From Alopecurus myosuroides (Eukaryota; Streptophyta; Magnoliopsida; Poales; Poaceae), in the NCBI GenBank assembly GCA_028641055.1, contig JAPCYS010000849.1, positions 372,001 to 436,000 of the forward strand: a stretch of 64,000 nt of DNA. Direction: 5' to 3'. The notes beneath the pieces were generated by a model that searched no databases, was not told where the DNA came from, and saw only the letters and a list, made by a program, of their open reading frames with translations. Shown piece by piece: positions 34,862 to 47,982 of this stretch (positions are counted from its first letter, which is position 1; the number at the start of each line of letters is the position of its first letter). The translations under genes and the position numbers were made by a program.

Positions 34862-34863
34862 TT

Positions 34864-37800
34864 TGTCGCACCCTGACTTCTAGGGGATACTCACCGTACG
34901 AACTGGATAGCAGATGCTTGGATTATGGGGCATAAATGCTCCCACGTCCCAGCTTCCTGGTAGGCCTGCGCTTATGCGCGACAACACAAGCCCTGCTATT
35001 CCATCGTCGATGTAAACTATCCACTAGAGATCAAAGGCACTTCCGTCGACGTACTTCAAACCATACACACATGGTACGTCAACGGCGTTTAACAAGTGAT
35101 ATCACAACAGATCTCTACGACACAAAAGATTGAAATAAGTTGCAAATGGCTCTCATTAGAGCAGAGATAGCAAATACAATCATTCAGAGGGCACATGCCC
35201 CAACAATACATCATTACCATACAGCGGAAGCATTCAACATGTCTGAGTACAGACAAGAACCAAATAGGCCTAAGAGGCCGGAAACAAACAGACGGAGCCC
35301 ATCCACGAAGTCTCGGATCCTTCCCGGGTCCGCTATCTACTCGTCAGCAGTCTCGTCGTCATACTCCACGTAGTAGCCACCATGTAGATCCTCGGAAACG
35401 TCGTCTGCGTAAACCACAGCCCCAAAGGGGTCAGTACATAAACGTACTGGCAAGCAAGACTCACAGTTCACCAAAGTGTAACCCGTCAACACCAAGCATA
35501 GATGCCTTGGTCAACGGAAGAGAGGGGATATAAAAGATGCTGCAACTGGCTGCGCTAACCAACTACAGAGATTCTACCACTTCCGGCTAACAGAAAGGAG
35601 ATAAGATCGAGGATGGTAACCAACTGAAAGATAACTTCAAACAAACCCATCCTGGATCTCGCCCCTTATCCAAAGAAGCAATCCGAGAACAACTCACACA
35701 GTTGTATTAAAGGTGAATCAAGTTATTGTGTCATCAACCTAATACTAGTCAAGTTATTAATCATAGGGTGTAACATGTTTGATCATTATGTTTAAGTTGT
35801 CCTGAGTACTTGTTAGCCAGTACTTTCACCAAGTAATCCATAACCGCGGAAAACACGGCTTCTCGAGAAGATTATCCCTGCAGGGTTGCACCAATTTGGC
35901 CGTACACTCAAGAATAACCCGCCAGATGGAAATGCACTTCCACCAAGCGGGGTACTCTACACAACCAACCATTCTTCGCATCAAGCCCAAAGAACCTTGG
36001 GCGCACGGCTAATCGAGCCCAGAAGAAAATGGACCCTCATAGCACTCTAAGAACGTGTCCCCCTATATGCCGACTACAAAAGTTCCACCCTGGCCTGGGC
36101 TCGCAAAAACATGCATGCGGCAAATGGAAAACACGAACTAAATGAGGCGATTTGGACGAGATGCGAATCAGGTCAAGTTGAGGGGGGCGCCCATACTCGC
36201 TTCCCAAATGCGGGTAGCGCTCATCATGGATCAGTAGACAAGACCCTTTTCCTATTAGGGTCGACACTAGCAGGCTCCAAAACCTCTCATGGGCCTCCTG
36301 CCGGTGCCTTATCATCAAGTTTATTATTAATAGTAACATTAGCATGATTGATTGATTAAACATCGAGCCCCCACAACGTAATAGGAATAGTGACAGAAAG
36401 TAACGGGTAACAGACTCGAGCAAAAACAACCTAAGCATGCTAGATAAGACTAAGGCAACAAGCAAGGGGTTTTAGGTATGGAGGTGAGGCAATATCAAGG
36501 TTAAGGGATTCATGTGATGGGTTCGTAACAGAAACAACTACTACTAAGGCTTAGCAGAAAAGAACAACGGAAAGTATCGGTAACCAATGTTGAAAGGAAC
36601 ACAGTGGTTCATGTGAGTGATAACTTGCCTGCAAAACCCAGTAGCCTGGTACTGAGCTAACTCCTTAGACGGGGTGTCGTAAGTATCGTCGGTCTCAACG
36701 TCGTCGTGTATCCGGGAAGAAGCAAACAAACATTGCAGAAAGATAAACAATCATTATCATGGCATTGTGCACAATCAAATATGATGCATGTCAAGTTAAG
36801 GGTTGCATCAAAATAAACTAGTTGACAAGATAGAAACAGGATTAAATGGACCCATATGCAATTGGATTGCATATGGAAAGCCCATGAATTATGGTTGAAT
36901 TAATTGTTTTACAACTAATCAAATTGTGTAAGTGAATTAGCATGATGCATGAATGAGGAAAACAACAAAATAACAACAATAGAACCAAATGGAAATAAGG
37001 CTTAACAAGTTTGGAAATTCATTTGTTAAGGTTGGGAATTTTGGTTGATTAAAGGTGTCACACAAGCATTTGTTGTTTTCACCACTTTTAATTGTTCAAA
37101 ATAGATAACAAAGTTTATATTTGAAAAGAAAACAAGATTTTAGTTGGAATACATGTTTCACTTGTTGAAAAAGGATTCCAAATAAATTATTTATGGATTA
37201 AACAAGTTTAAGCAAGAATTAAATGAATTTAATTCAAACATGAACTTATTTGAATTTTTATTTGTTCAAAACATTAAACCAAATTCATATTTGAAGAGTT
37301 TATACTTTTAGGGTTGGAAAACATATTTTATATGTTCCAAAAGAATTTGTTTTGATCAAGTTATGAATTTAACAATTAAATGAATTAAATAAGGTTTAAA
37401 TTATTTAACCACTTTTAACTATTCAAAACATGAAACAAATTTTATATTTGAAAAGGTGGTTTAATTTTGCATGGAAAACATATTTCATTTGTGGAAATTG
37501 GATTTAAGATGAGCAAGTTATTATTTTGGCAATTTTAAATGCAATAAACAAGAAACAGTTGTTTTCAGCAATTTAAATTATTCAAAACAGCAAACAAAAT
37601 TTATATTTGGAAAGTACATTTAATTTGGGACAGAAAACATATTTAAAAAGTGAAAATTGGAGTTAAAATGAAATAGTTATGCAATTTACAAAATTGAGGT
37701 GCAATCTGCCATTTTTACCTTATTAGGGACTTAGGAAAAATTATTTCAGGGCTAGAATTTAATTACCAGGGGCCTATTGGTGATTTGTAGTTGTTTTGGA

Positions 37801-39602
37801 TCTGAGTAAATAAAACAAAAAAAGGTTGTTGTATTATGCAGGGGGTGGGATTCGATCCCCTGCCCTCTGCTTCCTGCGCCCAAGGGAAGAACCAGATGGG
37901 CTGCTGCTGTTCAGTTGTCAGAGAAGGGGAACTTGGGGACTTATGGTTCAGATAGTGGCTTAACTGAACGAAAAATTGCGCAGAAAAGAGTGGGGCTGGG
38001 ATTCGATCCCGTGACCTGGGGTGTGCGCGCAAGGTTCGCCGCCAGTGGGCTGTGCTTGCGTCGTGGTGATAGGAGGGGTTCGTGGGGGGGTAAGAGGTGT
38101 GGTTCCGCGGGGTTTTCTGAACTTAACTGAACATGGATCGATCGTTTCCTGTAACTAGTCAGCCAACGGAGGCATGCAGCGACCTGCTCGCCGGAGGGGG
38201 CGCCGGGTGGCCGTGGCGGTGGGCTGCTGCGAGGTGGGTGCGGCCGAGGGAGTGGGAGGAGGCGAGAGGGGAACCGAGGGCTCACTTGGATCGGATCGGA
38301 CAGGGGACGCGATGGTCGAGGCAGTCGGGGTCGCTGACGGACAGGAGCGGCTTCGTCCTCCTCCGGCGATGGCGTGGCCATCCAGGCCGCTCCCAGCAAG
38401 CGGCGACGAGGCGATGAGCTCCAGGGGAACGCCCCGGTTCCATTCCCGGCGGCGGATTCCCCTCGAGGTGGACGTGGCACCGGCGTTGAGGGGAGGAGGT
38501 GGCGGTTCATGGTGGTGTGGTGTCGAGGTTCAGTCAACAGAGGGAAGGAAGGATGATGGCGGCGCTAGGGTTAGGTATAGGCTCTAGGGTTAGCAGGTAG
38601 AGGGTGGAGGGTGGTTTTATGGAGGGAGAGGCATGGGTACGGCAAGCATCTGGAGGGCAGAAGGTGATCGTGCGGCTGCTTCTGTGTTCGTACATAGTTG
38701 ACGTCACGCGAGGAAGAAGATGCTCACGAAGGGGTATGGGCCAGAACAGGGGGTGGGCTGGGCTAGATTAGTTAGCTGCTGCCTCCTCTCTTTTTATTTT
38801 ATTTTTGTACTGTTTTTTTTTTGTAGCAAAGGCTTTTGGATAGAAAAGATAGGTTTTTGATGATAGAAAAATTTGGAAAAATTTGGATAAGCTCCTTAGC
38901 TGAAATGCAACCACTTGGTAGTTTTGGTTTTCCAAATTTCAAATGTGTGCTTGCTGTTTAAAATTAAACCCAATTTAATTGAATTTTGCAATATTGGTTA
39001 ATATTAGAAAAACAAGGTATTTTTTCAATAGGGTTTTCTTTAGGGTTTAAAAGGGATTTAATGAATTCAAATTAGTGGTGCATTTCATGGATTCAAAAGG
39101 TTAATGAATTGAGAATTGGTTTGAGTTTGGAAATAATTTGAAATTAATTGATTAATATGGGAAACAAGGATTGTAATAGGGTAACCCCTCTTATTTAATT
39201 TGATTAAATTAGTTGATTAAATTCATAAGTTCAAATTGGTTCTGTTTGATGCATTTGATTTGAAATTGAAAGTGATTTGGGATTTGATTGATTGAATAAA
39301 ACCAACAATTTCATAGATGAACATTATGGAAGAAAAGAAAACAATTTGGTTGTTTTTATTTGAAATAACATTTTGGAAATTGTAACATCACAAGGATGAA
39401 ACAAAGGGTTTGAATTTTGGTTTGAAATTCAAATAGAAAACAAAGGAAAACAAATGAAAACAGTTGGAAAACAACTGAAAACAGAGGAAAACAAATGGAA
39501 AACAAACAAAACAAATGCAATCAACATGATGCCATGATGCAAAACATAAAATAACAGAGAGCAAACATTCTAAAGGCTATTTTTCAGACTTGGGATGTTA
39601 CA
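34864..39602 (-). repeat. Family B LTR, right copy (5' LTR in sense)
   Basis: 4,739 bp, TGTCGCACC to TGTTACA. It differs from the left copy by scattered substitutions and small indels, for example TGGTCAACGG at 35508 where the left has TGGGTTCAACGG. The same internal array (37086-37650) and tRNA-like modules (37848 and 37999) occur. In this copy the GC-rich island keeps a 198-codon minus-strand frame (37941-38537) that is shorter in the left copy. Confidence 0.95.
37999..38052 (-). other. tRNA-like module 2 in right family B LTR
   Basis: Same boxes and spacing as 32355-32408. Module 1 of this LTR starts at 37848 with GGATCGAATCC on the minus strand. Confidence 0.5.
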
Positions 39603-42459
39603 TCCACCCAGAATAAGGTGAGCTCACCATTGCCCACTAAGCAATTGGTAGCCCCTAAGAACATGGCCTCGGCTGAGGGCGAAATAGAGAATTGCAACCC
39701 ACTCCAAGATCTCAGGGGTCCATTTTTCTCCAGCCATTTCCAACGGAGGCGCAGGGCGTCGTTGAGAAGTTTCAGGTTGTGAATGCCCAGTCCGCCAAGC
39801 GCCTTGGGCATGCAAACTTGGTTCCATGCAACCTTGCAGTGACCCCCGTCGACATTATCGGTTCCTTTCCAAAAGAAGCAGCGACAAATATTATTGATTT
39901 GTTTGATGATCCAGGGAGGGAGATCCAAGGAGAGCATGTGGTAAATGGAAACAGTCAGTGCAGAGGTAATGAGGATCAATCTGCCTCCTTCCGTAAGCAT
40001 TGCCATGCGCCAAGTGGAGAGCTTCCTAGACAATGCATCCAAGAGAGGTTGCCAATTAAGTTTTCGTAGAGCCTTGGGTGAAAGGGGGAGCCAAGGATAC
40101 TTGCATGGAAATGAAGCCACTTGGCAAGGGAAGGCAGGAAGAATCTGCTCAAAGTCCGTGGGATCGCATCGAATTGGGAGAATCAGACTCTTGGCCAAAT
40201 TGGTGCGAAGTCTCGAAGCTTCACCGAAGCAATCAAGCAAAGCATTGGCCGCCGAGAGCTCTGATTGGGATGGCTTGATGAAGAGGGCGACATCGTCAGC
40301 ATATATGGAGAGCCTGTGACGTACACCCCGGCGCCGCAAAGGCTCAAACAACCCCGCAGATTCCGCTTTGTGAAAAATAGCAGTGAGGACATCCATGACT
40401 AAGATGAAGAGCTGCGGAGACAGGGAATCCCCCTGCCTCAGCCCTCTGGCGTGGAAGATTTGACCTCCTGGGAACCCATTGACAAGAACCCGGGTGCTAT
40501 CAGTGGAGAGGTAGACCGAAACCCTATAACAAAACTTGGGGCCGAACCACGCTGCCGTAAGACTTCTAGGAGAAAAGGCCACGCGACGGAGTCGATGGCC
40601 CTCGCGATATCGAGCTTCAGGAGGAGGGTAGGAATCCGTCGTTGATGGAAGGTTTTCAGCGATTGACTCACGATCATGAAATTATCTTGAATCGTGCATC
40701 CTTTTATAAAAGCACTTTGGTTGGCAGCCACTAGGTCTTGGAGCTTTGGAGCAATCCACAAGGAGAGGGCCTTAGAGAAGATCTTGGCCACGCTGTGAAG
40801 AGGGTTGATAGGACGAAATTCTGTAATATCCACTGCTGCCTGACATTTAGGCAGGAGCGAAATGAACGCCCTGTTCAACGCTTGGAAGCTGCGGCAGTCT
40901 CTCGTAGTGAGGTGTTGGATGGCTGCGAGAATATCCGTTTTCACCAAGGACCAGCAAGTTTGGAAGAAGCGTAGTGAGAAACCGTCCGGTCTCGGGCCCT
41001 TGTCCGGGGGGAGGGCTTTGATCGCTTCCCAGATCTCGGCGTCAGTGAAGTCCACCTCCAGCGCCAAGAGATCAATCGCCGGGAAGTCCAAGATTTCCCA
41101 ATTGATCGAGTGTTGGCGTGGTTGAGGGGAGCCAATCATGCTAGCAAAGAAATCCAAACTGACTTTATTCATGCCCGCTTGAGTAACTTCTTCATGGTGT
41201 CCGGAACGCAGCTTGAAAAGATGGTTCCTTCTGCGTTGATTGCTTGCATGAGTATGGAAATATGACGTGTTCGCGTCTCCCTCTTGGAGCCAGAGAACGC
41301 GTGAGCGTTGACGCGCAATAGTTCGTTGCAAGGAGGAGAGGCCGAGAATTTTCCTTTTCAATTCCTTCCAGAGCCAAGCTTCCAAGAGAGTGAGAGTTCT
41401 GCCATCTTGAGCATTATCTAACCGAAGAACAATTTCCTTCGCGAGCAACAACTGGTTCTTGACGTTGCCACCATGTTTCTGCCCCCAAGACGCGAGGGCT
41501 TTAGCCGTGATACGGATTTTGGAGTCAAGCACAAGAAGTGGGTCCTTGTCGGCAACAGGAGAGGCCCGAGCGTCAGCAACCGTGTCCGCGAAGTTCGGGA
41601 AGGAAGTCCAAAAACTTTCAAAATGAAACCTGCGTTTGGTATCGAAGCAGACATTTGTTGACAACTGAATAGGACGGTCATCCGAGATACTGGAGGAAAG
41701 GCCCTGTAGGAGGCTATTTGGGAATGTGGCATCCCAATCTGACGAGTAAAACCATCTATCGAGCTTGACCATCATGGGAGAAGCACGCTCATTTGACCAT
41801 GTATACCTCCTCCCAGTGAGAGGGGCCTCTGCAAGTTCGACGTCGTTGAGGAATCGTCAGAACCGCCCCATCATTCTGCGGTTTAGAACTCCTTGGTTCT
41901 TGTCCGCAGCATCGACTATCAAGTTGAAGTCACCAGCCATAGTCCACATGCCGTTGCAAGTGGTTCTGATCTCCCGTAGTTCATCCAAGAAGATTGGCTT
42001 GAGATCATCCGCCGTGGGTCCGTAGACCGTTGTGTGCCACCACTCGCCGCCATTAACGAATGAGAAGAACCCCATGACAGAGAAGAGATCGGTGCGAGCA
42101 TAAGAAACCGAGACCTTGCAAGTTTGCCAGGCCACAATGATGCCCCCCGCGCTGCCAGAGGCAGGAAGATGCATGAAACCATCATAACACGAACCGAGGA
42201 TTTTCATTATAACGAAACAATCCACATGTTCCAACTTGGATTCAACGAGGCAGATGACAGATGCCTTCGTGTCGTCCGCCAAGGCCCTAGCTTTGGAGTG
42301 TCTGCTAGCATCATTAAGACCGCTAATATCCCACACCGCCACAACATGATTGATGTAATCCATCAAAAACTTCCTGCAAAAGATGGCACGGCAAAAGACG
42401 TATGCCATTGCCACTCCCTCCGCCACGCTAGGAATCGAAAGGCCGAAGAGCGAGGCCAA
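39603..42459 (-). pseudogene. LINE ORF2: endonuclease and reverse transcriptase
   Basis: The minus strand begins with an AP-endonuclease domain (42459-41857): WDISGLND, ICLVESKLEHVD, GSAGGIIVAW and MAGDFNLIVDA correspond to the N, E, Y/G and GDFN blocks. The RT follows in frame 41775-40438 (PPDKGPRPDGFSLRFFQ, FRPINPLHSVAKIFSKAL, LLKLDIARAIDSV) and, after a frameshift near 40500, in 40582-39603 (GLRQGDSLSPQLFILVMD, SIYADDVALFI with the catalytic YADD). It is cut at 39603 by the family B element and continues at 29211. In the RT, KLDIARAIDS has Ile where LINEs usually have Phe. Frameshifts near 41860 and 40500 make it a pseudogene. Confidence 0.92.
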
Positions 42460-42468
42460 TGCCTGAAC

Positions 42469-44785
42469 CTAAACACCCGTCATGGGGCCCTTGAAGATGC
42501 TCGCGTACTGCGCAAGGTGATCCGGTGAGATCGCCTCATCCTGACTGGCGATCCCAAGCTGAGCCATGAGAAGCCTTTGAGAGTGCTTGATCGCAGAGGC
42601 CGGTCTGGTATGCGCTAGCTTGGCGAGACGGGTGCTGCGGCGCCGATCAGCTTCCGGGATGAATTTGTACCTGCGGCGGCGAATGGCTTGCACGTCCGGC
42701 AAGGGGAGCAGCGGAGAGTCAATGTGTGCCTGAATCTGAGAGATGATCTCCTTCAGCTGAGCGGGATCCTTGCTGGAATCAAATACAGCCCGTCCTGGAG
42801 ACGGTGTCTTCAAGCTGGGCGTCGTGGGTCGTAGTCCAGCCTCTGCGAGATGGGCCTTGGGGCTTCTTGGGCCAGAACCAGTAGACGTGGGAGTGGCCAG
42901 GCGTGGGGACGACAGGCCCTAGGTAGGGTCCCACTGCCAGGTGTGGCAACGTCTGGAGCTAGCGGAGGTGGGGACGCAAGGGGGCTTCTTAAATCTATCT
43001 CCATAGAGTACCTGAGATGGGGCCCCGTGGAGGGATCCCTAGGGGAATCAGATCCTTCTCGGAGTTCGGAGCCACTTCAACTGTAGTCGATGTCCCCAAT
43101 CATGAGCTGTAAAGGGGGCAAATCTTCCTCGCCCTTCGCGCCAGCGGACAGCAGGTGCTCAGAAGCTGCCAATAGGGAGCCGGGCGCTTCGCCAAAAGCA
43201 GGCCCGACCAGGACAGGAACATCCATTGTGGACCTCGAACCCTCGCGAAAGGGAGCACGTGGTGGGCTAGGAGAAGCCAGCGAGGCGTCCGGACTGCACC
43301 TGAGAGAAGATGCTTTAGTTTGAATCCTGCTTTTGCCGCGCGGGGAAACACTCTGGGCCCCGCCACCTGTCAACTTTGCTGACGCCGGCAGGACCGAGTC
43401 CTTGGCCACCCAGACCCTGCTCGTCGCCGACGAGCGCACGGCCGCCGGGGATGGACCATCAGCCCCCCCGCCTTGGAACACAGGCACTTCCCGTCGACGA
43501 GCCAACCGGTGACAGGGCCACCGGCGCGATCGGAGCCACGCCACCGCCGCACGCTTGGTGAAGACCAGGAGGAACACGGCGAGGTCCTGAAACGGATTCC
43601 TCGCTGCCTGCACGTGCTGGACTGCGCCGCCGACGTCGACGCTGCTGTCCGCGGCCACCTCCATCCGCACCATCTCCATGCGGACCACCCAGCTGGTGGT
43701 TGCCACTACTGTCGCTATCAACCGGCGGCGGGGAGTCCTCCGACGGCGGCGCGTCCACATTGGGCATGTCGCGGAACGAGAACTCAATGTCGTAGCACAG
43801 CGCACTCTTGGACCCTGTCTCCGAGGGGTCTCTGAGGGTGGTGAGCCTGATGCCAGCGTCTGGTTCCAGCATGTCGAGCCATTTGCACTCAGGGATGGAG
43901 GCCAGGGAGCTAGTCTAGAGCTTGACGGAGTACTTGGACATGTCACGGCGTAGCGCAGTCTCCGGAGCCACCGAATCCACCCAGCCAGCGCCAAGCAGCA
44001 GGTCCTGGGCAGTGCGCACCTCCCATGCGTGCCCTGGCACCCCAAGAATGTCCACCGTCGCCAGGAAAGGAGCCTTGACGAGCTCGGCGTAGTTCTGCCG
44101 GAGCCAGGGACGGAGCGAGAGCATGAAACCTGGCCCCTCGATGATGGAGGCCCGGACCAGGGTGTCGCGGACCGGGAGCATGGTGCAGATGACGAGGAAA
44201 TCCGCATGCGAGTGGGCCCTGATGGAGAAATCGTGGGGCGTGAGCCCAAGCCCCGCCGCGTCTGCCAAGTCCACGACCCTGCGCCCGTCAGTGATCATCA
44301 CTGTGACCGTCCGCTGCATCTCTTCTTCAAGGGAAACCATACGCTCGGATGGAGCCAAGACGCAGATCTCGGGGCGCCCAAGGATTCTCCGCCCCCCCCC
44401 CCCGATCCTCTGGACCCCGCGGCGAGGCCCAGGATGCCGCATCCGGCATGAGTCAGCCTTCCAGGGAGTGAGGCAGAGCACGCGCCGCGACGGGGATTAG
44501 CGGCAGAGGAGGAAGGGGTCTCTCTACGGGGGGGAGGAGGAAGCTGGGCCTGGCGACGAGGAGGGGACGCGAGACACCGCCGGGCCGCCGCGGGAGCCAC
44601 CGCCTCTAGGGGACTCCTGGGTCTCTTCGACGTGCACTGCCCCGATTCGTGGCCTTCGCCCTTGCACCAAAGGCAGCGCGTCTTGTTGGTGCACTTGGCA
44701 GAGATGTGCCCCGGGTCAAGGCAGTTGTAGCAGAGGCCCCGAAGCCCCGCCGGGATGGGCTTGACGCCCCAGGTCCGGCTTGTCG
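42469..44785 (-). pseudogene. LINE ORF1: zinc knuckles and DUF4283-like domain
   Basis: On the minus strand GLRGLCYNCLDPGHISAKC and CLWCKGEGHESGQC are two CCHC zinc knuckles (about 44732-44634). A proline/arginine-rich spacer leads to the nucleic-acid-binding core EEEMQRTVTVMITDGRRVV, DFSIRAHSHADFLVIC and LRPWLRQNYAELVKAPFLA (44360-43915). The C-terminal part ends in a basic block, RRRRYKFIPEADRRRSTRL, and a stop at 42469, nine bases before the ORF2 region. ORF1 proteins bind LINE RNA. Frameshifts occur near 44270 and 43080. A run of twelve C at 44392-44403 lies in the spacer and may be one cause. Confidence 0.85.
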
Positions 44786-47015
44786 GACGTTGTCGCACCC
44801 GGACTTCTAAAGGATACTCGCCGTTCCGTTGAACAGTAGTAGATTGGATTACGGGGCTTACCGGCACCCGCGTCCTCTTACGAGTAGGCCCACACACGTA
44901 TGTGTGACAACCAACCCCTATCTGTTCAGCGTCGACGTAAACTATCCCATAGAAATCAGGATACTTCCATTGACGTACTTCAAAACATACACACATGGTA
45001 CGTCAACGGCATTGGAACAAGTGATATCACAACAGATCTCTACGACACAAAAGATGAAAATAAGCTGCAAATAGCTCTCACTAGAGCAGAGATAGCAAAT
45101 ACAATCATCCAGAGGACACATGTCCCAACAATTCATCATTACATCACAACGGAAGCATTCAACATGTCTGAGTACAGACAAGAACCAAATAGGCCTAAGA
45201 GGCCGGAAACGAAAAGACGGAGCCCATCCACGAAGTCTCGGATCCTGCCCGGGTCCGCTATCTACTCGTCAGCAGTCTCGTCAAACTCCACGTAGTAGCC
45301 ACCATGTAGATCCTCGGAAACGTCGTCTGCGGAAACCACAGCCCCAAAGGGGTCAGTACATAAACGTACTGGCAAGCAAGACTCACATTTCACCAAAGTG
45401 TAGCCCGTCAACACCAAGCACAGATGCTTTGGGTTCAACGGAAGGAAGGGGATATAAAAGATGCTGCAACTGGCTGCTCTAACCAACTACAGAGTTACTA
45501 CCACTTCCGGCTATCAGAAAGGAGATAAGATCGTGTATCGTAACCAACTGAAATATAACCTCAAACAAACCCATCCTGGATCTCGCCCCTTATCCAAAGA
45601 AGCAATCCGAGGATAACTCACACAGTGAAATAATGATGGTTCAGATTATTGTGTCAATAAGCCTATTACTAGTCAAGTTGTTAATCATTGGGTGTAAGAT
45701 TGTTAATCATTAGGTTTAAGTTGTCCTGAGTACTTGTTAGCCAGTACTTTCACCAAATAGTCCATAACCGCGGAAAACACGGCTTCTCGAGAAGATTTAT
45801 CCCTGCAGGGTTGCATCAATTTGGCCGTACACGCATGAATAACCCGCCAGATGGAAAGGCCCTTCCACCAAGCGGGGCACTCAACACAACTCAACTCTTC
45901 TTCGCATCAAGCCCAAAGCACCTTGGGCGCACGGCTAATCGAGCCCAGAAGAAAATGGACCCTCATAGCATTCTCAGAACATGTCCCCCTATATGCCGAC
46001 TACGAAAGTTCCACCCTGGCCTGGGCTCGCAAAAACATGCATGCGGCAAATGGAAAACACGAACTAAATGAGGCGATTTGGACGAGATGCGAATCGAATC
46101 AAATTGAGGGGGGCGCCCATACTCACTTCCCACATGCGGTTAGTGCGCTCATCATGGATCAGTAGACAAGACCCTTTCCTATTAGGGTCGACAGCAGGCC
46201 TCAAAACCACACAGGGCCTCCTGCCGGTGCCTTATCATCAAATTATTATTAATAACAACATTAGCATGATTGATTGATTAAACATCGAGCCCCCAGAACA
46301 TAATAAAATATAGTAACTGAAAAGTAACGAGTAACAGACTCAAGCAAAACAACCTAAGCATGCTAGTAAGACACTGGCTCAATCAATAGGGTGGTAGGAG
46401 TGGTGGTGAGGCAATATCAGGGTTAAGGGATTCATGTGATAGGTTCGTAACAGAAACAACTACTACTAGGGCTAGCAGAAATAGATAACGGAAAGTATCG
46501 GTAACCAATGTTGAAAGGAACACAGTGGTTCATGTGAGTGATAACTTGCCTGCAAACCCAGTAGCCTGGTACTGAGCTAACTCCTTAGAAGGGGTGTCGT
46601 AAGTATCGTCAGTCTCAACATCGTCGTTTATCCGAGAAGAAGCAAACAAACAATGCAGAAAGATAAACAATCAATAACATGGCATAGTGCACAAACATGG
46701 GATGATGCATGACCATTTAATTGATGCATCAAAATAACTAGTTGACATGGTAACATAACATGATTAAATGGACCCACATGCAATTGGATTGCATATGAAA
46801 AGCCCATGAATTATGGTTGAATTAATTGTTCTACCACTAATCATCTTGTGGAAGTGAATTAGCATGATGCATGGATGAGGAAAACAACAAAATAACAACA
46901 ATAGAAACAATTTGAAATAAGTTTACCAAGGTTGGGAATTTGTTTATTAAGTGTTGGAATTTTGGTTCCTTAAAGGTGTCACACAAAAATTTGTTGTTTT
47001 CACCAACTTTAATTG

Positions 47016-47760
47016 TTCAAAATAGATAACAAAGTTCATATTTGAAAAGAACACCAAATTTTAGGTGGATTACATGTTTCACTTGTTGAAAAAGGATTTC
47101 AAATAAATTATTTAGGAATTAAACAAGTTTAAGCAAGAATTAAATGAATTTAATTCAAACATGAACTTATTTGAATTTTTATTTGTTCAAAGCATTAAAC
47201 CAAATTCATATTTGAAAAGGTTATACTTTGATGGTTTGAAAACATATTTTATATGTCCCAAAAGAATTTGTTTTGATCAAGTTATAAATTTAGCCATATT
47301 AAATGATTTAAACAAGGTTTAAATCATTTAACCAATTTTAATTATTCAAAACATGAAACAAATTTTATATTTGGAAAGGTGGTTTAATTTTGCATGGAAA
47401 ACATATTTCATTTGTTGAAATTGGATTTAAAATGAGCAAATTATTATTTTGGCAATTTTAAATGCAATAAAGAAGAAACAGTTGTTTTCAGCAATTTAAA
47501 TTATTCAAAACAGCAAACAAAATTTATATTTGGAAAGTACATGAAAAGTTGATTGGAAAACATATTTAATTTGTGGAATTTGGAATTTTTATGCCCAAGT
47601 TATGAATTTTGCAAAATTAAGTGATTTAAAGAAGAATTCAAATGTTTCACCAATTTAAAATATTCAAAACAGTAAACAAATTTTATATTTGGATAGAACA
47701 TTTAATTTGGGACAGAAAACATATTTAAAAAGTTAAAATTGGAGTTGGGATGAATTACTT
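47016..47760. repeat. 159 bp periodic array in the solo LTR (five units)
   Basis: The marker TTCAAA(A) recurs at 47016, 47186, 47345, 47504 and 47663: spacings 170, 159, 159, 159. The paired LTRs of the complete element have one unit fewer; the extra unit here lies between 47504 and 47663. Confidence 0.8.
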
Positions 47761-47928
47761 ATGCATTTTACAAGATTTGGTGCAAATCTGCCATTTTTAT
47801 GAATCTAGGGACTTGGAAAATATTTTGCAGGGGCTAGAAATAATTGCCAGGGCCTAAGTGTGATTTCCTGGAAGTTTCTGGATCTGGAGAATTGAAATAA
47901 AAAAGAGGTTTTTATTCTGCAGGGGGTG

Positions 47929-47982
47929 GGATTCGATCCCCCCACCTCCTGATGCGCGCTGGGGGTCTCTGCCAGTGGGGTG
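47929..47982 (-). other. tRNA-like module in the solo LTR
   Basis: Minus strand: CACCCCACTGG and GGATCGAATCC 43 bp apart. Only one module is present here, where the complete element has two per LTR; the one kept resembles a fusion of the two. Confidence 0.5.

Larger units (their letters stand above)
33958..34863 (-). pseudogene. Family B internal region: protease and RT-linker remnant
   Basis: 906 bp between the LTRs. On the minus strand, after the primer site and a leader, the frame 34456-34142 contains YPVKVLFDTGESHSFVS, the aspartic protease of Tekay/Del-type chromoviruses with the catalytic D-T-G intact. Further on, PVVSKFPDVYP matches the conserved linker just before the RT. Immediately after this comes a purine-rich AAGGGGGGCG tract and the 3' LTR. 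RT, RNase H, integrase and chromodomain are all missing, so the element must be mobilised in trans. Gag is not recognisable. Confidence 0.8.
29212..39602 (-). mobile_element. Family B LTR retrotransposon, non-autonomous, complete (10.4 kb)
   Basis: Both ends are defined by the 5 bp target duplication TCCAC (29207-29211 and 39603-39607) and TGTCGCACC...TGTTACA termini. LTRs are 4,746 and 4,739 bp; the internal region is only 906 bp. The primer site for tRNA-iMet places the element on the minus strand. It lies inside LINE ORF2, whose reading resumes exactly across it. LTRs are about 99% identical where compared, so insertion is recent. Structure fits a large-retrotransposon-derivative (LARD) of a Tekay/Del-like chromovirus, an inference from the protease and RT-linker remnants. 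Confidence 0.95.
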
